A stretch of DNA of 64,000 bases from Caulobacter sp. Root1455 (GTDB lineage: Bacteria; Pseudomonadota; Alphaproteobacteria; Caulobacterales; Caulobacteraceae): the NCBI RefSeq assembly GCF_001426905.1, contig NZ_LMFQ01000026.1:1-64000 (forward strand), written 5' to 3'. The notes under the pieces are model-generated. The model made no database searches, was not told where the DNA came from, and saw nothing but the letters and a program-made list of their open reading frames with translations. Numbering within the stretch: position 1 is the stretch's first letter; each line of letters starts with the position of its first letter. Positions 15,855 through 23,217 of the stretch are shown here, piece after piece. Position numbers and translations under genes: made by a program.

Positions 15855-17069
15855 CTAGAGCCCCAGCACCATCTTGGCGATGATGTTGCGCTGGATCTCG
15901 TTGGAGCCGCCGTAGATCGACGTCTTGCGGACGTTGAAATAGGTCGGGGCGGCGCGGTGGGCGAAGTCGGGGCCGATCGGGTGGGCGTTGTCGCCGTCGT
16001 TCGGGAAGCCGCGGAAATACGGCGCGCCGTAGTGGCCGGCGGCTTCGAGCACCAGCTCGGTGATCCGTTGCTGGATCTCGGTGCCCTTGATCTTCAGGAC
16101 CGAGGATTCCGGACCCGGGCCCTTGCCGGCCGCTTCACCGGCCAGGGTGCGCAGCTCGGTATATTCCAGGGCCGTCAGGTCGATCTCCAGGTCGGCGACC
16201 TTGCGCTTGAAGTCCGGGTCGGTCAGCAGCGGCCGGCCGTCGTCGCCCAACTCGACCTGGGCGATCTGGCGGATGCGCTCGATGCCGCGCTTGGAGCGCG
16301 CCACGCCGGCGATGCCCGAACGCTCGTGGGCCAGCAGGAACTTGGCGCAGGTCCAGCCCTTGTTCTCGTCATAGATGCGGTTCTCGACCGGCACCTTGAC
16401 GTTCTCGAGCCAGACCTCGTTGACCTCGTGCTCGCCGCCCAGGGTGATGATCGGACGCACGGTCACGCCCGGCGACTTCATGTCGATCAGCAGGAACGAG
16501 ATGCCCTCCTGGATCTTGGCGGTCGGGTCGGTGCGGACCAGGCAGAAGATCCAGTCGCCGTGCTGGGCCAGGGTGGTCCAGGTCTTCTGGCCGTTGACCA
16601 GGTAGTATTCCTTGCCGTCGTCGCCGGTGAAGCGCTCGGCCTTGGTCTTCAGGCTGGCCAGGTCTGAACCCGCGCCCGGCTCGGAATAGCCCTGGCTCCA
16701 CCAGATGTCGCCCGACAGGGTCGGCGGCAGGAAGCGTTCCTTCTGTTCCGGCGTGCCGAAGGTGTAGATCACCGGCCCGACCATGTTGATGCCGAACGGC
16801 AGGATCGGCACGCAGTCGGCGCGGGCGGTCTCTTCCGACCAGATGTAGCGCTGGACCGAGGTCCAGCCCGGGCCGCCGTACTTCTCCGGCCAGGCCGGGG
16901 CCACCCAGCCCTTCTTGGCCAGGGTGCGATGCCACGACAGGAAGTCCTCCTTGGCCATCTCCTCGCCCTCCTCCTGCTTTTCGCGCAGGCCGGCGGGGTA
17001 GTTCTCGGCGATGAAGGCGCGGACCTCGTCGCGGAACGCGACGTCTTCGGGCGAGAAATCGAGGTTCAT
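15855..17069 (-). CDS. Acyl-CoA dehydrogenase, large-subunit type (pimeloyl-CoA dehydrogenase-like)
   Basis: A 404-residue acyl-CoA dehydrogenase: LDFSPEDVAFRDEVRAFI, WVAPAWPEKYGGPGWTSVQ, GYSEPGAGSDLASLKTKAER, NGQKTWTTLAQHGDWIFCLV, LLAHERSGIAGVARSKRGIE and KTSIYGGSNEIQRNIIAKMV. It is a close family match to the large subunit of two-subunit acyl-CoA dehydrogenases. It heads the operon, with the promoter in the 134 bases up to the cobT-like gene, where an imperfect palindrome (17133-17151) could bind a TetR-type lipid regulator. FAD is expected to be shared across the two-subunit complex; this is inference from the family. Confidence 0.9.
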   Translation of the reverse strand: MNLDFSPEDVAFRDEVRAFIAENYPAGLREKQEEGEEMAKEDFLSWHRTLAKKGWVAPAWPEKYGGPGWTSVQRYIWSEETARADCVPILPFGINMVGPVIYTFGTPEQKERFLPPTLSGDIWWSQGYSEPGAGSDLASLKTKAERFTGDDGKEYYLVNGQKTWTTLAQHGDWIFCLVRTDPTAKIQEGISFLLIDMKSPGVTVRPIITLGGEHEVNEVWLENVKVPVENRIYDENKGWTCAKFLLAHERSGIAGVARSKRGIERIRQIAQVELGDDGRPLLTDPDFKRKVADLEIDLTALEYTELRTLAGEAAGKGPGPESSVLKIKGTEIQQRITELVLEAAGHYGAPYFRGFPNDGDNAHPIGPDFAHRAAPTYFNVRKTSIYGGSNEIQRNIIAKMVLGL

Positions 17070-17132
17070 GGCGGACTCCCGGAAATCGGCCCTCTTCGGG
17101 GGCCGTCTTGGCTTTCGGGAGTCACCTTAGAG

Positions 17133-17151
17133 TTCGAACGAGCGTTTGGAA
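17133..17151. promoter_or_regulatory. Possible operator of the acyl-CoA dehydrogenase operon
   Basis: The imperfect palindrome TTCGAACG-AG-CGTTTGGAA lies 64 bases upstream of the large-subunit start. Its form fits TetR-family fatty-acid regulators, but no such regulator is encoded nearby. Confidence 0.35.
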
Positions 17152-17203
17152 AGATGACCTTAGCGTCAACGTAAACATTGTTCAGGTTGCGCGTTTCGCG
17201 ACC

Positions 17204-18097
17204 CTAGCGGACCTCGCAGGCCAGCCGCACCAGGGCCAGGGCGGTCACCCCGCCGACGCCCTCTTCGTCGGCGATATCCAGATTGATCAGCGGCCGCTTG
17301 CCCAGCGCTTCCAGCAGGCGGGCATGGCCCTTGGCGGTCCCGACGTGGCCGGCCTGGCAGTGGGCGATCAGGACCGGATCCAGGGCGTGCAGCACGGCGG
17401 CGGCGGCGCAGGCGGCGTAGCCGTCCAGCAGCACCGGGATCTTCTGGACCCGGGCGGCCAGGATCGCCCCGACCAGGGCGGCGGTCTCGCGCCCGCCCAG
17501 CTGGCGCAAGGCCTGCAGCGGATCGGACAGGTCGCCCTCGGCCGCGGCGCGGGCCACGGCGGCGACGATCGGCTCGGGCGCGTCGCTCCAGTCGGAGGCC
17601 TCGCCGCCGAACAGGACCAGGGCCAGCGCGCCGGCCGCGCGGTCGGTCTCGGCGGCGATCACGCCGGGGATCAGCAGGTCGGGCTGCTTGGCCAGAGCCT
17701 CCATGCCGAAGGCCATGGTCGCGGCGCATTCCTTCTCGCTCATCGAGGCCTTGGCGACCGCGTCGGGCGTCGGACGGTCGATGGCCAGGTCGAAGGCTTC
17801 CAGCCCCGCGCCCTGGACGCCGGCGATGCGGCAGACATTGGCCCCGCCGGCGGCCACGGCCTCCAGGCGCTCGCGGGCCCAGCCGCGCGGCCCCACGCCC
17901 TGGCGCGCGCCGGCGTAGAGGGCGACGACCGGGCGCAGCACCGCCGGCGGCGTCTTGCCAGTCCAGGCGGTCAGCCAGGCCGAGATCTCGGCCAGGCGGT
18001 CGCCGCCCTCGAAAGTCGAGGTCGGAGCGGCCGGCGCGTCGGCGGCCAGCTTGCGGATGTCGTCGAACGGGGAAGCGGCGGGCGAGGAGGATGTCAT
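17204..18097 (-). CDS. cobT: Nicotinate-nucleotide--dimethylbenzimidazole phosphoribosyltransferase (CobT), short form
   Basis: A 297-residue CobT-type enzyme; the family is usually about 340-350 residues, so the N-terminal third is shortened. Visible marks are EKECAATMAFGMEALAKQPDL, LRQLGGRETAALVGAILAA, the LLDGYAACAAAAVLHALDP segment, GHARLLEALGKRPLINLDI and the terminal DEEGVGGVTALALVRLA, where the Glu corresponds to the catalytic base of CobT. The enzyme makes alpha-ribazole phosphate for the lower loop of cobalamin. No other cobalamin genes lie in the window, so it is either an orphan or the end of a dispersed pathway. Confidence 0.85.
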   Translation of the reverse strand: MTSSSPAASPFDDIRKLAADAPAAPTSTFEGGDRLAEISAWLTAWTGKTPPAVLRPVVALYAGARQGVGPRGWARERLEAVAAGGANVCRIAGVQGAGLEAFDLAIDRPTPDAVAKASMSEKECAATMAFGMEALAKQPDLLIPGVIAAETDRAAGALALVLFGGEASDWSDAPEPIVAAVARAAAEGDLSDPLQALRQLGGRETAALVGAILAARVQKIPVLLDGYAACAAAAVLHALDPVLIAHCQAGHVGTAKGHARLLEALGKRPLINLDIADEEGVGGVTALALVRLACEVR

Positions 18098-18148
18098 GGG
18101 CGCGGACTTAAGCCAGCCCGCGCTCCATGCAAAGGGACCTAGGGACGA

Positions 18149-18490
18149 TCAGGCGCCGGTCGGGTTCTCGATCAGCGTCTTGCAGGCGCCGTCACGCTCG
18201 GCCCGCAGGGTCGCCTTGCGGTCGCCGCCGGCGCTGGACGCCTGGCTTCGCGCGGTCTTCTCGGCGTTGTCGGAGCGGTCGCGCAGACCCGGATCCCGGC
18301 CCTTTCGCTGCGCCCTGACGAAGCTTTCCAGCGCCGTCGCGTCGACGGCGCCCAGGCTCTCGGCCTTGGCCAGGCCCAGGCAGCGCGAGGCGCGCAGCAG
18401 GTCGGTGTCGCTGATGCGGTCGGCGGCGAAGGCCGGGGCGGCCGCCGAAGCGACCATGGCCGCGACGAGGGCGATCTTCAGGCTACGCAT
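18149..18490 (-). CDS. Secreted protein, paralogue of the 18846-19169 gene
   Basis: A 113-residue protein with a signal peptide (MRSLKIALVAAMVASAAAPA, cleavage after AFAA). The mature part reads DRISDTDLLRASRCLGLAKA, then SLGAVDATALESFVRAQ, and ends in ERDGACKTLIENPTGA. The order 'DLLrAsRC-GLA, slG.vDat.ale, ER-GAC' is repeated in the gene at 18846-19169, so the two are diverged paralogues. Two conserved Cys (in RCLGLA and in GAC) may form a disulfide in the periplasm. I know no function for the family. It shares its upstream region with the DUF1289 gene. Confidence 0.75.
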   Translation of the reverse strand: MRSLKIALVAAMVASAAAPAFAADRISDTDLLRASRCLGLAKAESLGAVDATALESFVRAQRKGRDPGLRDRSDNAEKTARSQASSAGGDRKATLRAERDGACKTLIENPTGA

Positions 18491-18605
18491 GACGGTTCTC
18501 TCCTAAGGACGGCGGGGGACGCAAACGCACTTGAAACCGACGCACGACGCCGCACCGCGAGCCCGCCCCCTTGCGCGGCACGCCTCCAGCGGCGAAGTTC
18601 GGGGC

Positions 18606-18842
18606 ATGAGCTCACCCCTCGACACAGTGACTTCGGCGGCTCGTCCGCCCCGCGCCATCGCCACGCCTTGCGTAAAGGTCTGCGCGGTCGATGGCGCGAC
18701 AGGCGTCTGCCTGGGCTGCCGGCGAACCCTGCCGGAGATCGCCGGCTGGGCGCGCTTGAGCGACGAGGAACGGGCGGCGATCATGGCCGCCCTGCCCCAT
18801 CGCCCGGACCCGATGGCCAGCCTGATGGCCGGCCCGGGCTAG
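18606..18842 (+). CDS. DUF1289 domain protein
   Basis: A 78-residue protein with the DUF1289 four-cysteine pattern: ATPCVKVCAVDGATGVCLGC (C-x3-C then C-x2-C), followed by RRTLPEIAGWARLSDEERAAI. The small family is widespread in Proteobacteria and is probably a metal-binding knot of unknown function. The ATG at 18606 has GGGG nearby; a longer frame to 18531 adds an unconserved leader. It lies between two paralogous secreted-protein genes on the opposite strand, ending 3 bases before the stop codon of the second. Confidence 0.88.
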   Translation: MSSPLDTVTSAARPPRAIATPCVKVCAVDGATGVCLGCRRTLPEIAGWARLSDEERAAIMAALPHRPDPMASLMAGPG

Positions 18843-18845
18843 ATC

Positions 18846-19169
18846 CTAGTTCAGCCAGGCGGCGCAGGCGCCCGAGCGCTCGGCCAGCAGCTTTTCCTTC
18901 TTGGCGGCGTCAGCGGCGTTGGCTTCCTTCTGAGCGGCCGTCATCTTGTTGACGATCGAGGTGCGGACGGCCAGTTCGCGGGCCGAGGACTCGGTCTTCA
19001 GCATCGCGTCGATCTTGGCGGTGTCCATCTTGCCAAGCGTATCCGAAGCGGCCAGGCCGCGGCAGCGCGCGGCTTGCAGCAGGTCGAAATTGCTGACGGC
19101 GGCGGAGGCCTGGGCGGCGAACGCCAGGGCTGAAACGGCGACAGCGGCGGCGACAGCGATCTTCTTCAT
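18846..19169 (-). CDS. Secreted protein, paralogue of the 18149-18490 gene
   Basis: A 107-residue protein. Starting at the ATG at 19169 gives a clean signal peptide (MKKIAVAAAVAVSALAFAAQ, then ASA); the longer frame to 19280 adds an unlikely leader. The mature sequence has NFDLLQAARCRGLAASDTLG, then MDTAKIDAMLKTE, and ends AERSGACAAWLN. This order repeats that of the 18149-18490 protein, with the same two Cys positions. It looks like an old tandem duplication that now brackets a DUF1289 gene. The long AT-rich region upstream (to 19448) presumably contains its promoter. The function is unknown. Confidence 0.78.
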   Translation of the reverse strand: MKKIAVAAAVAVSALAFAAQASAAVSNFDLLQAARCRGLAASDTLGKMDTAKIDAMLKTESSARELAVRTSIVNKMTAAQKEANAADAAKKEKLLAERSGACAAWLN

Positions 19170-19448
19170 GGCATATTCCCTCGACAAATCGGGTTTTCCC
19201 GTTGAGCAGCGGTATGTGCCGTTACAAGGTTCATTTGAAGTTAAATCGAAGTCATCTTGTACATTACACTGACGTAACATTGGTACTCGACAGTATTACA
19301 ACTTTTTAACTTGCCATTATATTATTGTCGGATTAACCTTGTTCACTCGCGAGTTGCGCCGATTCACCGGTTGACAACCCATTCGCGGCTATTCTCCCCG
19401 CAACGGCCGTAAAAGCGGCCACAAAGCCTGTATGGCGGGGTGACTTCT
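19170..19448. promoter_or_regulatory. AT-rich divergent promoter region
   Basis: A markedly AT-rich 279-base stretch between divergent genes. TTGAC at 19371-19375 and GCTATTC at 19388-19394 (12-base spacing) resemble the Caulobacter housekeeping promoter (TTGAC / GCTA-type) for the protease gene. A single TTAACCTT (19334 region) resembles a CtrA half-site, but no paired half-site was found. Confidence 0.5.
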
Positions 19449-19949
19449 ATGCTCAAGTTCGCGACCATCGCGATCGTAGGCGCGCTCTCGGCGGTCGGGG
19501 CGGCGAAGGCCGTCGTGTCGCTGGACGACCTGCGCCAGCCGGACCTGCGCGGTCCCGCCCCCGCCGTGGCCGCCGTCGATGACGGCGCCGCCCAGATCGT
19601 CAAGGCCGCCGACGGCCACTTCTGGGCCGAGGCCAAGGTCGACGGCCGCGCCGTGCGCTTCCTGATCGACACCGGCGCCACCGCCGTCGCCCTCAGTCAG
19701 ACCGACGCCAAGCGCCTGGGCATCGACACCAAGGCCCTCGACTACAGCTACAAGGTCATGACGGCCTCCGGCGAGACCCGCGCCGCTTCGGTCAAGCTGG
19801 CCAGCGTTTCGGTGGCCGGCGCCCAGGTGCGCGACGTCGAGGCCCTGGTCGTCGAGAAGGGCCTGGAGACCTCCCTGCTGGGCATGACCTATCTGGGCCG
19901 GCTGTCCAGCTTCCAGGCCACGCCCCGCGCCCTGGTCCTGCGCTCTTAG
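19449..19949 (+). CDS. Retropepsin-like aspartic protease (TIGR02281 family)
   Basis: A 166-residue protein with an N-terminal hydrophobic segment (LKFATIAIVGALSAVGAAKA) acting as a signal anchor or signal peptide. One retropepsin-type half-domain follows: the catalytic FLIDTGATAVALSQTDAKRL (Asp-Thr-Gly) and the flap-like LLGMTYLGRLSSF. Members work as homodimers, each contributing one Asp, and are thought to act in the periplasm; substrates are unknown in most cases. ATG 19449 is preferred over the GTG at 19440 because GGGGTGA lies just upstream. It converges with dusA, with 3 bases between the stop codons. Confidence 0.9.
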   Translation: MLKFATIAIVGALSAVGAAKAVVSLDDLRQPDLRGPAPAVAAVDDGAAQIVKAADGHFWAEAKVDGRAVRFLIDTGATAVALSQTDAKRLGIDTKALDYSYKVMTASGETRAASVKLASVSVAGAQVRDVEALVVEKGLETSLLGMTYLGRLSSFQATPRALVLRS

Positions 19950-19952
19950 ACC

Positions 19953-20972
19953 CTAGACCGCGACGGCCTCCAGCGACCGGGCTTGGCGCGCGTCCACGGC
20001 TTGGCGAACGGCCGCCAGGGCGCGGTCGACCACCTCCAGCCCCGCCCCGGCCGCCACGCCCTCGACGGTCAGGATCCGGCGCCAGGCGCGCGCGCCCGGC
20101 AGGCCGTGGAACAGGCCCAGCATGTGACGGCTCATCGCCGCCAGATGCACGCCCGCCGCCAACTGGCCAGCCATGTAGGGCTTGTAGAGTTCGACCGCCT
20201 CGAACGCGTCGACATCGGCGACCGCCTCGCCGAACACCCGACGGTCGATCTGTCCCAGCAGGCCCGGCTCGTGATAGGCCGCCCGCCCCAGCATCACGCC
20301 GTCGACGTGTTCCAGCTGCTCCAGCGCCACGTCCAGGTCCGGGATTCCGCCGTTGATGACGATGGTCAGGTCCGGGCGCTCGGCCTTCAGCCGGTGGACC
20401 AGCGGATAGTCCAGCGGCGGCACGTCGCGGTTTTCCTTCGGTGACAGCCCCTTCAGCCAGGCCTTGCGGGCGTGGACCACGAAGCTGGTGACCCCGGCCT
20501 GGGCCGACAGGTCGACCAGCTCGAACAGGCTCTGTTCCGGCTCCTGGTCGTCGACCCCGATCCGGCACTTGACCGTCACCGGCACGGACACCGCCGCGGC
20601 CATGGCCGCCATGCAGTCGGCCACCAGCTTCGGCTCGCGCATCAGGCAGGCTCCGAACCGGCCGCTCTGCACCCGGTCGGAGGGGCAGCCGACGTTCAGA
20701 TTGATCTCGTCATAGCCGTAGTCCTCGCCAATCTTCGCGGCGGCGGCCAGGTCGGCGGGCTCGGACCCGCCCAGTTGCAGCGCCACCGGATGCTGGCCGG
20801 CGTCGAACCCCAGCAGCTTCTCGCGGTCGCCGTTCAGCACCGCGCCGCTGGTCACCATCTCCGAATACAGCAGCGCCCGGCGCGACAGCACCCGGTGCAG
20901 CGACCGGCAATGGCGATCGCTCCAGTCCATCATCGGGGCAATGGAAAATCTATGAGTTTGAAATTGCTGCAT
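19953..20972 (-). CDS. dusA: tRNA-dihydrouridine synthase A
   Basis: A 339-residue FMN enzyme that reduces uridines 20/20a in the tRNA D-loop. DusA marks are FSIAPMMDWSDRHCRSLHRV, LYSEMVTSGAVLNGD, VALQLGGSEPADLAAAA, YDEINLNVGCPSDRVQSG, FGACLMREPKLVADC, RIGVDDQEPEQSLFELVD and HARKAWLKGLSPKENRD. The catalytic Cys is in NVGCPS. The start at 20972 (MQQFQTHRFSIAPMMD) gives the family start; a GTG at 20990 would add six residues. The 5' end of dusA is a known target for integrative elements, and an integrase remnant lies just upstream. Confidence 0.96.
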   Translation of the reverse strand: MQQFQTHRFSIAPMMDWSDRHCRSLHRVLSRRALLYSEMVTSGAVLNGDREKLLGFDAGQHPVALQLGGSEPADLAAAAKIGEDYGYDEINLNVGCPSDRVQSGRFGACLMREPKLVADCMAAMAAAVSVPVTVKCRIGVDDQEPEQSLFELVDLSAQAGVTSFVVHARKAWLKGLSPKENRDVPPLDYPLVHRLKAERPDLTIVINGGIPDLDVALEQLEHVDGVMLGRAAYHEPGLLGQIDRRVFGEAVADVDAFEAVELYKPYMAGQLAAGVHLAAMSRHMLGLFHGLPGARAWRRILTVEGVAAGAGLEVVDRALAAVRQAVDARQARSLEAVAV

Positions 20973-20985
20973 TTCTATTGTTTTC

Positions 20986-21003
20986 AACACGTTGAAACGT
21001 GTT
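20986..21003. repeat. Palindrome at the dusA / integrase-remnant junction
   Basis: AACACGTT-GA-AACGTGTT is a perfect 8-bp inverted repeat with a 2-base centre, 14 bases upstream of the dusA start. It may be an operator, or part of the old attachment or integrase-binding region. Confidence 0.5.
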
Positions 21004-21081
21004 CAAGTTCACCCTTCGCACGCTTCCCTACGACGCTTTTCGCTACGCTGCGACCGCTCACTGAACACAAGGCGCACACGC

Positions 21082-21250
21082 TTGGCGTCGATCCAAAAAC
21101 TTCCGTCCGGCAATTGGCGGGCCCTCATACGCCGAAAAGGTCAATACGTCAGCGAGACCTTCATCCGGCGCAAGGACGCCGAGATGCGGGCTCGCCGCGT
21201 CGAGGGCGCTCAGGATTTCCAGGCGATGGATATTGACCCGCGCCCGCGGG
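21082..21250 (+). pseudogene. Truncated tyrosine-recombinase (integrase) N-terminus
   Basis: From a TTG at 21082 the frame reads LASIQKLPSGNWRALIRRKG, then QYVSETFIRRKDAEMRARRVE and AQDFQAMDIDP. This is the typical start of phage-type tyrosine integrases (the ASIRKLPSGNWRAQVRRKG..YvSeTF..RKDAE.WA pattern), namely the arm-binding region. The catalytic domain is missing: the frame continues only to 21309 with unrelated residues and runs over the end of the tolC-like gene. About 56 residues remain. It sits next to the 5' end of dusA, the usual position for integrases of dusA-targeting elements, so it is probably a deletion scar of such an element. Confidence 0.7.
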
Positions 21251-21270
21251 ACGTCGCCTGGGGCGCCGGG

Positions 21271-22536
21271 TCACTGGCCATGCAGCAGCGCGTTCAGCCG
21301 ATAGGATGAGACCGTCGCTTCGCCGCGCGCGGCCACCAGGGCGCTTTGGGCGGCCAGGGCCTCACGTTCGGCGTCGAGCAGGGCCAGGACGGGCTTTTGC
21401 CCGACCCGCACCTCGTTGCGCACGCTGTTCAGCGCGCTGGCCGCGGCGCCGGCCTGGTCGGCGGCGGCGAGCATCACCGCGCGCGCCGTGACGACATCGC
21501 CCCAGGCGCCGATGACCGCCTCGCGCACCTGGACCCGCGCCGCGTCCAGGCGCGCTTGCGCGCCGCCAAGCGCCGCCCCGGCCTCGTCGATGCGCCCGCT
21601 CACCGCGCCCCCCGAGAACAGGGTCCATCGTCCCTGGACGCCGACCGTCACGCCATCGGCGCTGTAGCCGGGAAAGAACTGGTCGCGCACCGTGCTGGCG
21701 GTGGCGGTCAGCGCCAGGCTCGGCAGGCGTTCGGCGCGAGCGTAGCGCACGCCGGCCTGGGCCGCGCGTTCGCCGGCCTGGGCGGCCAGCAGCAGGGGGC
21801 TGGATTGGGACGCCGTCGCCACCGCCTCATCGAGGGTGGCGGGCGTCTCGGCCGGGGCGACCACCGCCTCCAGTCCGTCGGGCTGCGCCCCGACCACCGA
21901 AACGAAATGGGCCCGGCTCCCGGCCAGCCGACCTTCGGCCCGGGCCAGGCCCGCGCGGCTCTCCGCCTGGCGGGCCCTGGCCTGGTCAAGATCGGTGCGG
22001 GCGATCTCACCCCCCTTGAAGCGCAGTTGGGCCTGGTCGGTGATGACGTCCATCTGCCGGACCTGAGCTTGGCTCAGGGCCAGCATGTCCTGGGCGCTCA
22101 AGACGGCGACATAGGCAGCGGCGACCTCGGCGCTCAGCATGGCCGCCGCGCCGCCCACCCGCGCCACGGCCGCGGCCTTGCCCTCCCCCGCCTGTTCGAT
22201 GGCGGCGCTGACGCCGCCGCCGGAGTACAGGGGCTGGCGCAGTTGCAGCGACGCCGCGCGGGGCGACACATCGCTCTGGCCAAAGCCGAAGAAGCCGCCA
22301 AGGTCGGTCGTTCCGCTGGCGCTTTCGGCCGACACGGTCAGGCTGGGCAGGCGGCCGGCGCGGGCCTGGGCCAGGCGCGCGCTCGCCGCGTCCGACTGGG
22401 CCTGGACCTGGGCCAGGTCCGGGTTGGCGCGCCGCGCCAGCGCGATGGCCTCGGGCAAGGTCATGGCCGACACCCCCCAGGGCGCGGCGGCGGCGGCCAG
22501 CAAGGTCAGGACCAGGACGGCGCGCACCGGGCTCAC
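21271..22536 (-). CDS. TolC-family outer-membrane efflux protein
   Basis: A 421-residue TolC/OEP protein. It starts with a signal peptide (VRAVLVLTLLAAAAAPWGVS) followed by the helical tunnel repeat pattern: LPEAIALARRANPDLAQVQA, LRQPLYSGGGVSAAIEQAGE, QLRFKGGEIARTDLDQARAR and, in the second half, GRWTLFSGGAVSGRIDEAGA and RNEVRVGQKPVLALLDAERE. The start is a GTG at 22536, overlapping the stop of the DUF2892 gene (GTGA), so translation is coupled. It belongs to the SQR operon and should be the outer-membrane exit duct for the RND pump encoded on the other strand at 25357-29600. Confidence 0.9.
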   Translation of the reverse strand: MSPVRAVLVLTLLAAAAAPWGVSAMTLPEAIALARRANPDLAQVQAQSDAASARLAQARAGRLPSLTVSAESASGTTDLGGFFGFGQSDVSPRAASLQLRQPLYSGGGVSAAIEQAGEGKAAAVARVGGAAAMLSAEVAAAYVAVLSAQDMLALSQAQVRQMDVITDQAQLRFKGGEIARTDLDQARARQAESRAGLARAEGRLAGSRAHFVSVVGAQPDGLEAVVAPAETPATLDEAVATASQSSPLLLAAQAGERAAQAGVRYARAERLPSLALTATASTVRDQFFPGYSADGVTVGVQGRWTLFSGGAVSGRIDEAGAALGGAQARLDAARVQVREAVIGAWGDVVTARAVMLAAADQAGAAASALNSVRNEVRVGQKPVLALLDAEREALAAQSALVAARGEATVSSYRLNALLHGQ

Positions 22537-22742
22537 CGGAACGCGACGCCCGGCTTGACGCCGAGTTTCTTGAAGACCATCGCGGCCGGGCAAAAGCCGG
22601 TGAAGGCCGACTGGATCATGTTGAGCCCGGCGAAGATCGACAGGCCGATCCACCAGGGATGAACGAAATGAGCCAGGCCGACGCCCAGCAGGACGACAAG
22701 GCCGGCAAAGGCCAGAACCATACGGTCGACGGTCATGATCAA
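22533..22742 (-). CDS. DUF2892 (YgaP transmembrane domain-like) inner-membrane protein
   Basis: A 69-residue protein with two hydrophobic helices (VLAFAGLVVLLGVGLAHFVH; WWIGLSIFAGLNMIQSAFTG) and the hallmark FTGFCPAAMVFKKLGV. This is the membrane part of rhodanese-YgaP proteins and occurs alone in sulfide-responsive (BigR) operons. Its Cys in FTGFCP may handle persulfide sulfur at the membrane. It is the third gene of the SQR operon, 14 bases after the thioredoxin gene and overlapping the tolC-like gene by 4 bases. An ATG at 22736 is an alternative start. Confidence 0.88.
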   Translation of the reverse strand: MIMTVDRMVLAFAGLVVLLGVGLAHFVHPWWIGLSIFAGLNMIQSAFTGFCPAAMVFKKLGVKPGVAFR

Positions 22743-22756
22743 CCTCCTCTAGCGGC

Positions 22757-23200
22757 TCAGGCGCTGACCTGGGCCAGGGCCTGGTGCGTCCAGGCGACGA
22801 TCTGGGCCGCGCTCATCAGGCCGGCGGACCGGGCGATGACGGCGCCGTCCCGATAGAGCAGCAGGGCCGGAACGCCCGAGACGCCCAGCGCCCCGGCGGC
22901 GCGCGGTTCGGCTTCGGAATTGAGTTTCAGCAGCCGCACGTCCGGCTCCAGGCGCGCGGCCGCGGCGGCGAACTGGGGCGCCATCGACCGGCACGGTCCG
23001 CACCAGGGCGCCCAGACATCGACGAGCACGGCGACGCCTCGGGTCTTGCTGGTATGGGCGGCCAGTTGCGCGCCGCTCACCTCGGCCGGAACCCCTGAGA
23101 ACAGACGCTCGCCGCAGCGGCCGCATTTGGCCGCCAGGGCGTTCCTGTCTTGCGGGGCGCGATTGGTCGCGCCGCAGGCGGGACAAACAAGCTGCCGCAT
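22757..23200 (-). CDS. trxC: Thioredoxin 2 (TrxC-type, zinc-finger thioredoxin)
   Basis: A 147-residue thioredoxin with an N-terminal zinc-binding part (two CxxC pairs: CPACG and CGRCG) and a thioredoxin domain with active site VDVWAPWCGPCRSMAPQ and cis-Pro loop GVSGVPALLLYRDG. Thioredoxin 2 is oxidative-stress linked and can reduce persulfides and polysulfides, which fits its place 17 bases after SQR in the same operon. It is cytoplasmic. The ATG at 23200 is chosen because the family always starts with this zinc segment; a longer frame passes through the SQR gene. Confidence 0.93.
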   Translation of the reverse strand: MRQLVCPACGATNRAPQDRNALAAKCGRCGERLFSGVPAEVSGAQLAAHTSKTRGVAVLVDVWAPWCGPCRSMAPQFAAAAARLEPDVRLLKLNSEAEPRAAGALGVSGVPALLLYRDGAVIARSAGLMSAAQIVAWTHQALAQVSA

Positions 23201-23217
23201 CTTAGCGCCTTTCGCCC

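Noticed and set aside
19334..19341. CtrA-like half-site TTAACCTT
   Set aside because: A single half-site with no correctly spaced partner is expected by chance in such an AT-rich stretch.
20950..20985. AATGGAAAAT and ATTTCTATTG resembling IolR half-sites near dusA
   Set aside because: The first lies inside dusA coding sequence, the spacing is wrong and the gene has no link to inositol.
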